Below are positions 1 through 7,582 of a stretch of DNA of 64,000 nt, piece after piece. A program made the translations under genes and the position numbers. This DNA is from Bradyrhizobium lablabi. Its GTDB lineage: Bacteria; Pseudomonadota; Alphaproteobacteria; Rhizobiales; Xanthobacteraceae. The stretch's first letter is position 1, and each line of letters opens with the position of its first letter. The DNA lies in contig NZ_JAFCJK010000003.1 in NCBI RefSeq assembly GCF_018131005.1, positions 124,001 through 188,000 of the forward strand. The letters run 5' to 3'. Under the pieces are notes generated by a model. The model did not search any database. It saw only the letters and a program-made list of their open reading frames with translations, and had not been told where the DNA came from.

Positions 1-31
1 GGATGAACTCAAGTTCCTCAAGGATCGTCAT
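1..31 (-). CDS. 5' fragment of a minus-strand gene leaving the window
   Basis: An ATG on the minus strand (29-31) overlaps the TGA of the preceding gene in the ATGA pattern used throughout this operon. The open frame starts MTILEELEFI and runs off the left edge. Nothing can be said about its function; the coupling suggests it belongs to the recombination operon. Confidence 0.5.
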   Translation of the reverse strand, partial: MTILEELEFI

Positions 32-660
32 TGCGCGATCCTGAAGAGACCAAAACCGAGACCGGCCGAATCCTTGCTGTCGGGTCTCCCCTCGCCGATG
101 CCGACCTGCATGCCGACGCGCGTCAACAGATTGGAGACGTCAGCCAAGCTGAACTGATCGTCGTCGAAACGGATGCGAAGCGTCGCGCTCCACTCGTCCC
201 AGCGCGGCCGCGCGCGAATGTCAGCAACGCCGGTCGCGTTGCGCACCAGGCGCTCGTCGTGCTGCGGCTTGCCTATGATCTTGATCAGCGGCGTGCCGTC
301 AACGCGGTCATAGCCATCGGCCTCGACGAACAGCGTCAGCTTGGCGAGCGTCATCTTAAAACCGACCAGGCGGCAAGCCGAGATCAGCGCGAGCCTAAAG
401 CCGCTCGCCGGGATGCCGCACCAGCCCTCGCGCGAAACATGCATGGCTTGCTCGAAATCATCTTTGAAATCGCGCGCGTCGCGTTTCTTGCCCTTCTTGG
501 CCTGCGATCCGCTGACCATCTTCTCGCGCATCATGTCGGCGGCTTTCTTCGCGAAACGCGCTTGCATGTATGGGGCGGTGCCGACCAGCTTAAACTCAGC
601 GGTGCTAAACTTCGGCGCCGGGATTTGAACTTCCCGGATCGTATGCGACTTATCCAGCAT
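28..660 (-). CDS. hypothetical protein of the recombination operon
   Basis: A 210-aa soluble protein without a signal peptide or membrane segment. The start is supported by AGGAG six bases upstream of the ATG. It lies directly downstream of recT, so a role in DNA recombination or single-strand DNA handling is plausible but inferred from position only. The C-terminal 25 residues hold a glycine-rich stretch (VGIGEGRP, then GLGFG), reminiscent of loops in RAMP/ferredoxin-like RNA-binding folds, but I cannot assign it to a family. It overlaps the next gene by 4 nt. Confidence 0.75.
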   Translation of the reverse strand: MLDKSHTIREVQIPAPKFSTAEFKLVGTAPYMQARFAKKAADMMREKMVSGSQAKKGKKRDARDFKDDFEQAMHVSREGWCGIPASGFRLALISACRLVGFKMTLAKLTLFVEADGYDRVDGTPLIKIIGKPQHDERLVRNATGVADIRARPRWDEWSATLRIRFDDDQFSLADVSNLLTRVGMQVGIGEGRPDSKDSAGLGFGLFRIAQ

Positions 661-689
661 TGCTGTCTCCTGTACTGTTAAAGCCCGCT

Positions 690-1931
690 CTAGGATTGAT
701 CCGCGTCGCGAATCTCGAATTGCTTTTGCTTTAGACTTTCCTGCAGCGCCTCGCGTGCCTCTCCGGAAACCTGCGCCTTGTTGCGCACGCCCTTCTCGTC
801 CTTCCAGCGCTTCTCGCCGGCGTCAGCGTCATCGAGCGAGTTGATCCACGCGGTCGCATAGGCGATGTATTCTTGCTCGTTCTTCGGCGGTGCCGTCTTG
901 TCGGTGGCCGCGGCCGACTCCTTGTCTTTCGCCTTGGAGGGTTCAGACTTGGAGCCGGCCTGGCCCGTCGCAGCCGACTGCCCGGCGGCCTGCGTCGAAG
1001 TTGTGGCGGGGTCCGCTATGGGCGTGGGGTTGGCGGACCCCGCCTCCGTCGCGTCCGATTGGGGACGGGACGCGGCGGAATTGGTTTGCTCGGTGACCTC
1101 GCCGGTCTCTGGATCGTGCGCTATCGTGGGCGCGCTACCTGCCGGCAATGACAGCATGTCCAGCTTACTGACGAGTGACGTGTGGCCGCGGTCTTGCGCA
1201 TCGGTGCGCGCCTGATCGAAGTCGTACAGCGCGTCGTCGCGGCGAATGAGATCATCAATATCGGTGTTGAGCGGGAGCCGCTTCGACAGGCGGCGGATGG
1301 CGCTTTTCTTCGCCATCTCCTCCCACCAGTCGACCCACGGGCCCTTGTCCTTCGATCGGCTGACGGATCGGATTTTTTCGATGTCGGCGGGCTTCAGCAC
1401 CTCGACTTCGATCGAGCCATCCTTAAGCTTTGCCATCGCGAACGCGCATCGAATGATATCGCGCTCCTGCGACTCGCCGGCCTCGTAATCGAGATGCTCG
1501 CCTTCGTTGTCGATCCAGTTCCGGAAGCGATCGCCGGCATAGACGACCTTGGCGACAATGGTCGAGAGCTCGCCGGAGTTACGGACCTTCTTCAAGATGC
1601 CAGCGACCATCGGCATGTACTGGACCGCATCGATCCAGACGTCGCCTTCGGAGGTTTTTTTCTTGGTCCGATAGATCACCAGCGCGGCTTCGCGGCCATC
1701 GCATAGCAATCCATCGGCAGCGGCCATCATCGCGGATGAAAACAGCGAGGCGCGATCGGCGTGGAGTAGTGCCGGGTTCTTGTTCACCGCGGTCAGAATG
1801 ACGCGCGAGAACCGTTCGGCCGGAATATGGGCCGGGAGCACGGCGCCAAATTCCTGCTCGCGGCTCATAACCTGCTGCTTGAAAACGGCGATGGGATTCT
1901 GCTGGCGCTCGGCAACGTCGGTATCGGTCAT
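690..1931 (-). CDS. recT: RecT-family single-strand annealing protein
   Basis: 413 aa. Residues about 15-245 match the RecT family: an N-terminal helical segment with a VLPAHIPAERF-type motif, then NPALLHADRASLFSSAMMAAADGL, then QYMPMVAGILKK and the WWEEMAKKSAIRRLSKRLP segment that precedes the end of the core. RecT proteins bind single-stranded DNA and anneal homologous strands, working with the exonuclease encoded two genes upstream. Residues about 250-350 are a low-complexity Ala/Thr/Ser/Pro linker, followed by a short helical tail, which makes this protein longer than typical RecT (about 270-330 aa). A CAGGAG ribosome site precedes the ATG. Confidence 0.93.
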   Translation of the reverse strand: MTDTDVAERQQNPIAVFKQQVMSREQEFGAVLPAHIPAERFSRVILTAVNKNPALLHADRASLFSSAMMAAADGLLCDGREAALVIYRTKKKTSEGDVWIDAVQYMPMVAGILKKVRNSGELSTIVAKVVYAGDRFRNWIDNEGEHLDYEAGESQERDIIRCAFAMAKLKDGSIEVEVLKPADIEKIRSVSRSKDKGPWVDWWEEMAKKSAIRRLSKRLPLNTDIDDLIRRDDALYDFDQARTDAQDRGHTSLVSKLDMLSLPAGSAPTIAHDPETGEVTEQTNSAASRPQSDATEAGSANPTPIADPATTSTQAAGQSAATGQAGSKSEPSKAKDKESAAATDKTAPPKNEQEYIAYATAWINSLDDADAGEKRWKDEKGVRNKAQVSGEAREALQESLKQKQFEIRDADQS

Positions 1932-1944
1932 GACAGACTCCTGA

Positions 1945-2832
1945 TCAGCGGAATTGCGCGCTGGTCGTGGGGAAAATCCTCACGCCAGTTAGGGGCGCGG
2001 TATCCTTGTGAATGCGCACATAGGCGCGGATCGCCTTCTCAATGTCGGCGCGGCTGATGTGCGAGCGCAGCGCTTCGAGATCGACGGCGGCGAGCTCGGT
2101 GATCTCGAAGTCGAAGGATTGCGCGAGTGTGGCCATGCCACCGCTTGCGGCCCGCGTGCGAGCGAGATCGGCCGGCTTTTCATCAGCGGCGCGCTGCGCC
2201 TGGGTAGCGGCGGCGACGGCTTCGATCTCTTTCTGCCGGGCCGCGCGCGCCTCGGCATCCTTCCGGTCGGCTTCGGCCTTGGCTGCGGCTGCGGCCTGCT
2301 CGGCCGCTTTGCGCGTGGCTTCGTCGGCGGCCCGCTGCGCGGCCAGCCTTGCCTCTTCGGCCTTGCGCCGCTCCTCGTCGGCAGCGCGTTGCGCGGCGGC
2401 GGCCTCCTGCTGGCGCTTGCGTTCGGCCTCGCGAGCGATCCGCGCCTCTTCCTCACGGCGCTTGCGCTCCTCCTCCGCCTTCTTGTCTAGATAGCGTTTT
2501 GCGCTGGCCTCGATCGGCGCCTGCGCGTCGTTGATGCGCTTCATCAGCAACTTGAACCAGGAATCGACCACCCGGCCGGCATCGAGGTACGGCGCTTTCG
2601 TATCCTCGCGCTTCGCCTCCGCACGCTTGAACTCGTTGTGCAGACCCCGAACGGCCTCGCGTGCCGCCGAGATGTCATCTTCATCCTCGAACACCGGCGG
2701 CAGTTTGTTCGCAACCTCGATCGCAGCTGCGACCGCGGCTTCGAGATAATCGAAGTCCTTCGAGAGCTGGTCGGCGGTGATCAGCTTCGGGCGGTTGTCG
2801 TCGACCGCGGGTGTTTTGACGGGCGCGTTCAT
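1945..2832 (-). CDS. coiled-coil protein between exonuclease and RecT
   Basis: 295 aa. Residues about 20-110 form a helical domain (EDDISAAREAVRGLHNEFKRAE). Residues about 115-215 are a long Ala/Glu/Lys/Arg coiled coil, and the last 60 residues form a small globular end (ELAAVDLEALRSHISRADIEKAIRAYV). Similar coiled-coil proteins sit beside RecT/YqaJ pairs in other phages; their exact role is not established. The start lies one base beyond the exonuclease stop, so the two are probably translationally coupled. Confidence 0.8.
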   Translation of the reverse strand: MNAPVKTPAVDDNRPKLITADQLSKDFDYLEAAVAAAIEVANKLPPVFEDEDDISAAREAVRGLHNEFKRAEAKREDTKAPYLDAGRVVDSWFKLLMKRINDAQAPIEASAKRYLDKKAEEERKRREEEARIAREAERKRQQEAAAAQRAADEERRKAEEARLAAQRAADEATRKAAEQAAAAAKAEADRKDAEARAARQKEIEAVAAATQAQRAADEKPADLARTRAASGGMATLAQSFDFEITELAAVDLEALRSHISRADIEKAIRAYVRIHKDTAPLTGVRIFPTTSAQFR

Positions 2833-2833
2833 G

Positions 2834-3760
2834 TCAGCGACCTTTCAGGACGCGCAGCACGCGAAAGCTGGTCTCGTCGACGAAGTAGCCGGCGCGGTGC
2901 GTGGTTTTGAAGCTGATGCGGCGGCCGTCGGCGAGGCGCGCGAACGACGCCGCGCCCATCTTGGCGGAGAGCATGGCCTTGGCCGTCGTCTCCTGCGACC
3001 CTGCGTCCTTCTTGTGTTTCCTGGCGTTCTCGAGACATTCCACGATCTCAGGCACTTCGTTGTCGCCGCTGAGATCGATCTCGGCGCCGTTGTCCTGCGG
3101 ATAGAGTTTCGCGATCAGCGCGCCGTCGCGGCCGTAGTCGGGATCATAATTTTTGCCCTCTTCGATCCGCTGCCAGAACCCGGCAACCTCGAACTTGAGG
3201 CGATCGATAATCCCGGCATGGATGGGAATCGGGACGATCGGCATCTCGAGCCCGAAGCCGACCACCAGCGGCGCGACCGCAGCCCATTCGGCGCCGGTCA
3301 GGTGCGCCTCGATGATCGCCTGTATGATGATCCACAGCGGCGGCTCGATCGAACCGTCGTCGCTTTTCCAGTCGCGGCGGAAGATCGAGGGCTCGATGCT
3401 CTTGATCTGGACGACGCCGGCCCTGCCCTTCTCGTCGACCGCCAGCACGTCAGGCGTGGCGCCGATGCGAGTATCGGTGTCGCGGAAGTAATAGCCGACC
3501 GGATGAACGATCAGCCGCCAGTCTGGCCGCTGCTCGCGCAATAGCTGCGCGGCGACCGGCTCAAGCAGGCGCCCGCGCTGCATCGGCGCGGTCTCTTCCG
3601 GATCCTCGGCGATCAGGCCTTTCTTGAGCAGATAGAGGCCGTAAGCCGTCGAATAGGGATGCACGCCGAGCAGCGCGCCGGCGATCGACGCGGTGACGTC
3701 CTGAGAGCGCAGCGCGAGCCACTGGTCGCGGTTCTCGATCGCGATTTTCTCAATCGCCAT
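2834..3760 (-). CDS. YqaJ-like viral recombinase / exonuclease
   Basis: 308 aa. It fits the YqaJ (lambda exonuclease-like, PD-(D/E)xK) family: an N-terminal RDQWLALRSQDVTASIAGALLG segment, then RGRLLEPVAAQLL carrying the first acidic residue, then GATPDVLAVDEKGRAGVVQIKS with the conserved Asp and the QxK core. Such enzymes resect double-stranded DNA 5' to 3' and feed single strands to RecT. The ATG at 3760 (MAIEKIAIENRD) was chosen over an upstream in-frame start because the family homology begins there and it gives only an 11-nt overlap with the preceding gene. Confidence 0.9.
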   Translation of the reverse strand: MAIEKIAIENRDQWLALRSQDVTASIAGALLGVHPYSTAYGLYLLKKGLIAEDPEETAPMQRGRLLEPVAAQLLREQRPDWRLIVHPVGYYFRDTDTRIGATPDVLAVDEKGRAGVVQIKSIEPSIFRRDWKSDDGSIEPPLWIIIQAIIEAHLTGAEWAAVAPLVVGFGLEMPIVPIPIHAGIIDRLKFEVAGFWQRIEEGKNYDPDYGRDGALIAKLYPQDNGAEIDLSGDNEVPEIVECLENARKHKKDAGSQETTAKAMLSAKMGAASFARLADGRRISFKTTHRAGYFVDETSFRVLRVLKGR

Positions 3761-4097
3761 GACGCGCCTCGATTTCGGTGTGCTTGGTGGTCTCGGCGTG
3801 CAGCGACGAGGCCATGACGAAGGCCTGGCCGGCCTTGTTCTTTGCGACTTCGATTTCAGCCTGGAAGCGACCGGCCGCATCGTGCATCGCCGCGAGATCC
3901 TGTCTCACGCGGGCAACCTTGATCTGGGCCATCACCAGGGAGGCGGCGAGCAGCGCTTTGGCCGCGTCCAACAGCGCCGTCTCGCTTTCGTCGATAATCC
4001 AGACGGTGCCGACGAAAAGCTGCCTCAGCTGCGGCGACAGGTCCTTCGCGGCCTGTTGGGCGTGCACGAGCTTAAGATGCAGGACGTTGTCGTTCAT
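3750..4097 (-). CDS. hypothetical helical protein
   Basis: 115 aa, Ala-rich and predominantly helical (LLDAAKALLAASLVMAQIKVARVRQDLAAMHDAA). No recognised domain. It overlaps the exonuclease gene by 11 nt and the upstream basic protein gene by 4 nt (ATGA), so it is a member of the early-left operon. Confidence 0.75.
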   Translation of the reverse strand: MNDNVLHLKLVHAQQAAKDLSPQLRQLFVGTVWIIDESETALLDAAKALLAASLVMAQIKVARVRQDLAAMHDAAGRFQAEIEVAKNKAGQAFVMASSLHAETTKHTEIEARHGD

Positions 4098-4297
4098 GGC
4101 TGCGCCCTCCGCTTGCGAGCAAGCGCCTCGGTGCGCGCTTGACGCCTCGCGTTGCGGCGTGCGCCGCGATAGGTGTCAGCCTTCCGCGGCTTTTTGTTCC
4201 GCGAGATTTTTCTCGGCTTCTCGGGAGCGCCGCTCGCTTCAATGCGGGCGATCAGATCGAGATCGAGTTTCCGGGCCAGGGTGCGGGATGCGCTCAT
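4094..4297 (-). CDS. small basic protein
   Basis: 67 aa, very rich in Arg/Lys (KPRKISRNKKPRKADTYRG). The ATG at 4297 was chosen because it overlaps the TGA of the upstream gene (ATGA). The charge suggests nucleic acid binding, but no domain is recognisable. Confidence 0.65.
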   Translation of the reverse strand: MSASRTLARKLDLDLIARIEASGAPEKPRKISRNKKPRKADTYRGARRNARRQARTEALARKRRAQP

Positions 4298-4503
4298 GGC
4301 TGCTCGCCCCCGTGCAGGGCGGCGTGCAGCGAGGCGCCGCTGGCCGTCAGGATTTGGGATTGCAGCTTGCTGGTCGCGCTCCGGTAGACCTTCAGGCCCT
4401 TGGTCGAGAGGCTGACGCCGTTCAGGCGGGAGATCAGGGCGACCCATTCCTCGCCGGTCATGGTGACGGGAATGTCGGTTTTAGAAAAACGGTTGCGGCG
4501 CAT
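4294..4503 (-). CDS. first gene of the early-left operon, hypothetical
   Basis: 69 aa beginning MRRNRFSKTDIPVTMTGEEW. The start at 4503 is preceded by GGAGGG four bases upstream; an in-frame ATG at 4515 overlaps that Shine-Dalgarno and is less likely. The sequence (TGEEWVALISRLNGVSLSTKGLKVYRSATSKL) looks like a small alpha/beta or helix-turn-helix fold but cannot be assigned. It is the first gene after the operator-bearing promoter at 4529-4557. Confidence 0.7.
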   Translation of the reverse strand: MRRNRFSKTDIPVTMTGEEWVALISRLNGVSLSTKGLKVYRSATSKLQSQILTASGASLHAALHGGEQP

Positions 4504-4528
4504 CGAACCCTCCAAGGCAATGGAGGGT

Positions 4529-4557
4529 TTTCTAGACTATAACAGAAATGCTGTCAA
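4529..4557 (-). promoter_or_regulatory. early-left promoter (PL-like)
   Basis: On the minus strand a perfect TTGACA (4552-4557) is followed after 17 bases by TAGAAA (4529-4534, 4 of 6 matches to TATAAT). Expected transcription starts near 4522, just upstream of the first gene of the recombination operon. An operator palindrome lies between the two boxes, as expected for a repressor-controlled early promoter. Confidence 0.65.
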
Positions 4558-4569
4558 CAGAGTTTCTGT
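4542..4569. promoter_or_regulatory. paired repressor operators O1 and O2
   Basis: Two copies of the palindrome ACAG-N5-CTGT: 4542-4554 (spacer AAATG) and 4557-4569 (spacer AGTTT), 15 bp centre to centre. Both share the flanking pattern AACAG...CTGTyAA with four further copies at 6019, 6053, 17678 and 17947. They overlap the -35 region of the early-left promoter, consistent with repression in the lysogen. Confidence 0.75.
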
Positions 4570-4597
4570 TAAAATGACCGATCTGGACGAATTGTAA

Positions 4598-5248
4598 TCA
4601 TCCATCCACAACCGAGAATCCGAGAGTCGGATGCTGCACCTCATAGGTGCCGCCTTGCACGCACTGGCTATGGGTCAGGCCGGAGTAGAAATAGTGACCC
4701 GGCGGCAGCGGCTTTGCGGGGCGAAACGTCAGATGAAACTCGCGCCATTCGCCATTGGTGGTCGACGTGGTTACGCCATAGCGGCGGTCGGTGTAGAGCG
4801 GCGTATCATCCAGCTGAACTCGGATCATCCGGTCGAAGCTCGTCTGGCAGACGCGATCGCGGCGAAACTGGAAAACGATATCGATGTTCTCGCCGACCTT
4901 GAATGTCGGCTTTGCCATCTTGACCGACTTGTATTCGATGGGAGGGCCCGGCCTTGCAAGGCTGTAGGCAAGGAACGGCGAAGGGAGCGCGAGGGCGGCA
5001 ATGACGAGCACCGCATAGCGCCAATGCGGCACTCGCGATCGCTGCTTGGGCGGGTCGGGGTTAGGTTCGCCAGGAGGCAGCGGCTTGCCGGTTGCGATCT
5101 CCGACAGCGCCATCAGCAGCGCGTGGTTTTCGCGGATCGCACTGATTGGAACGCGCAGCGTCAGAACGACGTGGTCATCCTGCTCGTCGATGATGGTCGC
5201 GTCTTGTTCCAGGATTCCAGTCGGCAGAAGAAAGCGAGTGCCCTCCAT
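4598..5248 (-). CDS. membrane-anchored protein downstream of the repressor
   Basis: 216 aa with one predicted transmembrane helix near residues 75-95 (YAVLVIAALALPSPFLAYSLA). The N-terminal domain of about 70 residues should be cytoplasmic and the C-terminal domain of about 120 residues beta-rich and extracytoplasmic (two Cys, ending HPTLGFSVVDG). The ATG at 5248 follows a GAGGG site. It is transcribed in the same direction as the repressor, 146 nt downstream, so it may be expressed in the lysogen. A superinfection-exclusion or conversion role is inference from position. No homologue recognised. Confidence 0.7.
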   Translation of the reverse strand: MEGTRFLLPTGILEQDATIIDEQDDHVVLTLRVPISAIRENHALLMALSEIATGKPLPPGEPNPDPPKQRSRVPHWRYAVLVIAALALPSPFLAYSLARPGPPIEYKSVKMAKPTFKVGENIDIVFQFRRDRVCQTSFDRMIRVQLDDTPLYTDRRYGVTTSTTNGEWREFHLTFRPAKPLPPGHYFYSGLTHSQCVQGGTYEVQHPTLGFSVVDG

Positions 5249-5394
5249 ATGAGGATCCCTCTTCCGGATGTTGCTGTCTATTGAAAATCCATCCGCCCCC
5301 TCAAATAAAGACACATTTGTGACCGTGTTGCAAATGACATTTGGTGAATAGCGGGAGTTGCAGTTTCGGAACTTGCCCGAAACAGGCGTGAGGG

Positions 5395-5994
5395 TCAGAT
5401 CGATAGTTTCGACACGATGACGCCTCGGATGATGGTCCGCACGTTGTCGACCGGCGTCGGCGGATTGCTGCCGCTCAAATGAAAGGACCATAGGTTCGTC
5501 GGCACGTATTGCCTGATGATCGGCACGCCAGCGCTCTCCGCCAGGACGAAGTTCTGCGGCCTCGGCCGCGCCCCGAGATCGACGACCACGAAATCACCGG
5601 GCAGGTAATTCGCGCCAGCCATCATGTCGCTCGTGATCCGCCAGACTTCGGCGTTCAGGCCGGCCATGGCGGCGGACAGCACCTTGACCTGCTGCGGTTC
5701 CAGCTGACCGACCTCGATCTTCTCGACGTCGGGAGCAAGTGCCGGCGGGTTCTCGCCCGGCCCTGGAAGATTGAGCAGCCACGAGACAGTCACCTTGAAG
5801 GCTTTCGCATATTCGCTGGCCGCCTCGCGCGGCACAGGCGTCTGTCCGTTCTCGTGGCTTGCATATGTCGAGGGCACCCAATGGTGCCGGAGCGCCGCCG
5901 ACCTGGATGATCTGAAGCCGGCATTTTTCCGCGCTTGACGCAATCGCCTGTTGGTCTCGTCCAAAGCTCGAACCTTGAAATGCACTTGGGTCAA
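5395..5994 (-). CDS. cI: CI-like transcriptional repressor
   Basis: About 199 aa. Residues about 10-75 are a helix-turn-helix of the XRE/CI type (RRLRQARKNAGFRSSRSAALRH, then WVPSTYASHENGQTPVP). The C-terminal half aligns with the LexA/CI S24 dimerisation fold (LPGDFVVVDLGARP, ending TIIRGVIVSKLSI). The residue expected to be the catalytic Ser is Met in DMMAGANYLPGD, and the expected Lys is Arg in IIRQY, so RecA-stimulated self-cleavage looks unlikely. The TTG start at 5994 has GGAG eight bases upstream; the next in-frame start is the GTG at 5985. It is divergent from the Cro-like gene, with operators between them. Confidence 0.87.
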   Translation of the reverse strand: MTQVHFKVRALDETNRRLRQARKNAGFRSSRSAALRHHWVPSTYASHENGQTPVPREAASEYAKAFKVTVSWLLNLPGPGENPPALAPDVEKIEVGQLEPQQVKVLSAAMAGLNAEVWRITSDMMAGANYLPGDFVVVDLGARPRPQNFVLAESAGVPIIRQYVPTNLWSFHLSGSNPPTPVDNVRTIIRGVIVSKLSI

Positions 5995-6018
5995 ATTGCA
6001 TTCTCCGCAAAACGTCGA

Positions 6019-6031
6019 ACAGAAATCCTGT
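6019..6031. promoter_or_regulatory. repressor operator O3
   Basis: ACAG-AAATC-CTGT within GAACAGAAATCCTGTTAA, 25 bp upstream of the CI-like start codon. Its position suggests control of the repressor's own promoter. Confidence 0.7.
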
Positions 6032-6040
6032 TAAAAAAAC

Positions 6041-6068
6041 TTGACAGAGTTAACAGAACTTCTGTAAA
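6041..6068 (+). promoter_or_regulatory. early-right promoter (PR-like) with operator O4
   Basis: A perfect TTGACA (6041-6046) is followed after 16 bases by TGTAAA (6063-6068, 4 of 6). The operator ACAG-AACTT-CTGT (6053-6065) overlaps the spacer and -10 box. The predicted start site lies immediately before the Cro-like gene at 6079, so its leader would be only a few bases. Confidence 0.6.
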
Positions 6069-6078
6069 CAGCGGCGCC

Positions 6079-6309
6079 ATGGCCGAACCGAAGACAATTT
6101 CCGAACTGATCGATGCCTTTGGCGGCGCGACCAAATTCGCTGAGGTCATCGACAAAATTCCAAGTACGGCCAGCGAAATGAAGCGCAGCGGATCAATCCG
6201 GCCGCGCTATTGGCCGAAGATTATTGAAGCCGCGGCCGCCCGCGGCATCGAGGGCGTTTCGCCTGAGTCATTGATGCAAATGCATCTCAATGAAGAGGCC
6301 GCCTCGTGA
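6079..6309 (+). CDS. Cro-like small DNA-binding protein
   Basis: 76 aa starting MAEPKTISELIDAFGGATKF. It resembles Cro/YdaS-type helix-turn-helix proteins: an N-terminal helix, then GGATKFAEVIDKIPSTASEMKRSGSIRPRYWPKIIEAAAARG, where the second helix of the motif falls at STASEMKR. It is the first gene of the rightward early operon, divergent from the CI-like repressor and directly downstream of operator O4. By analogy it antagonises repressor synthesis during lytic entry. Confidence 0.75.
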   Translation: MAEPKTISELIDAFGGATKFAEVIDKIPSTASEMKRSGSIRPRYWPKIIEAAAARGIEGVSPESLMQMHLNEEAAS

Positions 6310-6382
6310 GAGTTATCAACAGAAAATTAAAGATAGGGCGGCCGGGCGGAAAAATCAAATCCACTCATAGCGGGGTCGGAGC

Positions 6383-6979
6383 ATGCGAGCGCTCGACGTC
6401 TGGACCGAGGAGCGGGTCGCGCAGCTCACGAAGCTTTGGGCTAGCGGTCTAAGTTGCAGCCAAATAGCGGAAGCGATGGGGTGTTTCGCCCACTGCGGTG
6501 ATCGTGGCCGCAGCGCGGTAATTGGCAAGATCCACCGGCTCGGGCTGCCGCAGCCGGAGGGCAAGCGAAAGCCTAAGCCGCTACGCCCGCGCGAGCCCAG
6601 ACCCCCTCGCGTCAACCTCGGTCGGGGCAGGATCATGTCACTGCTGCCGGGCGGGCCCATCGCGCCGCGCCGCAAGCGGGAGGCGCCGCCAGCGCAGACG
6701 CCCGACCTGCACGAAGCCTTGAAGAGCGAGGCGCCGGACGGCACCGGCGTCAAGCTTCGCGAATTGACCGAGTTCAATTGCCATTGGCCAAAGGGCGACC
6801 CGCACGAACCAGACTTCGAGTTCTGCGGTGCTCCCGCCCTGCACGACCTGCCCTATTGCGCGCATCACTGCCGCATCGCCTACCAGGAGACGCGCACAAG
6901 AACCCGCGTCGACAAAGCGCTTCAGCACGAAGGGAGCCAACATGGCAAAACGCGGACGACCGAGGAAGAACCAGCCTGA
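6383..6979 (+). CDS. gcrA-like: GcrA-family cell-cycle regulator homologue
   Basis: 198 aa. The N-terminus has the GcrA signature: WTEERVAQLTKLWASGLSCSQIAEAMG, then SAVIGKIHRLGLPQP, a helix-turn-helix. The C-terminal region keeps the conserved block CHWPKGDP...DFEFCGAP...YCAHHCRIAYQ. In Caulobacter and relatives GcrA binds sigma-70 RNA polymerase and activates promoters carrying methylated GANTC sites made by CcrM. A phage copy in the early-right operon could redirect host transcription or time phage genes to the cell cycle (inference). The last 38 nt overlap the next gene. Confidence 0.88.
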   Translation: MRALDVWTEERVAQLTKLWASGLSCSQIAEAMGCFAHCGDRGRSAVIGKIHRLGLPQPEGKRKPKPLRPREPRPPRVNLGRGRIMSLLPGGPIAPRRKREAPPAQTPDLHEALKSEAPDGTGVKLRELTEFNCHWPKGDPHEPDFEFCGAPALHDLPYCAHHCRIAYQETRTRTRVDKALQHEGSQHGKTRTTEEEPA

Positions 6980-7571
6980 AGCGCCACAAGCTTCGCCGGG
7001 TGAGAACATCAGCGAAGATCAGCTGCAGGCGCTGTTCTTCCAGAGCAAGACCGACTACGAAAAAATGCTCGCCTTGAAAAAGAAGGCGGACGCCGATTTC
7101 AAAAACTGCTGCAAACGCATCAAGGCGGAGCTCGGCAAGCGCGGCGTCGCCGAGATCAAGCTTGCGATAGGTCTCGGCACCGAAGAGGGCGAGGCCGAGG
7201 CCAAGGCCGACATCGAGTCGACGATGCGGATCATGGCCTGGATGGGCGTCCCGGTCGGCACGCAGGCCGATCTCTTCCCCGCCATCGATCCGGCGCCGAT
7301 CACCGAGCGCGCCTTCAACGAAGGCAAGCGCCAGGGGCTCGCTGGCGAGACGCAGAAGAACCCGCACCATCACGCAACCGAGGCGCATCGATCGCACAAC
7401 GATGGCTATGCCGCAGGCCAGGAGACCTTGGCAAAAGGCATCAAGCCGCTTGATGACACGCCGACCGGTTCGGTGCCGAAAGACGAGTGGCAGCGACAGC
7501 TGCGCGAAAACAACGACGCAGTTCAACAGGCCATCAGGGACAATGCGGTCGACAGTCTGACCGCGCAGTAA
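6942..7571 (+). CDS. hypothetical protein with AT-hook-like N-terminus
   Basis: 209 aa starting MAKRGRPRKNQ; the RGRP core resembles an AT-hook that contacts the minor groove. The rest is hydrophilic and helical (KTDYEKMLALKKKADADFKNCCKRIKAELGKRGV), with a His-rich stretch (NPHHHATEAHRSHND). The start at 6942 has AGGGAG upstream and lies inside the gcrA-like gene, indicating coupled translation. Related proteins accompany replication genes in alphaproteobacterial phages; function unknown. Confidence 0.75.
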   Translation: MAKRGRPRKNQPEAPQASPGENISEDQLQALFFQSKTDYEKMLALKKKADADFKNCCKRIKAELGKRGVAEIKLAIGLGTEEGEAEAKADIESTMRIMAWMGVPVGTQADLFPAIDPAPITERAFNEGKRQGLAGETQKNPHHHATEAHRSHNDGYAAGQETLAKGIKPLDDTPTGSVPKDEWQRQLRENNDAVQQAIRDNAVDSLTAQ

Positions 7572-7582
7572 AGAGGCGTCTC

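Noticed and set aside
4542..6065. ACAG-N5-CTGT sites as host LexA boxes
   Set aside because: Alphaproteobacterial LexA boxes are direct repeats GTTC-N7-GTTC; these are inverted repeats and cluster at phage promoters.
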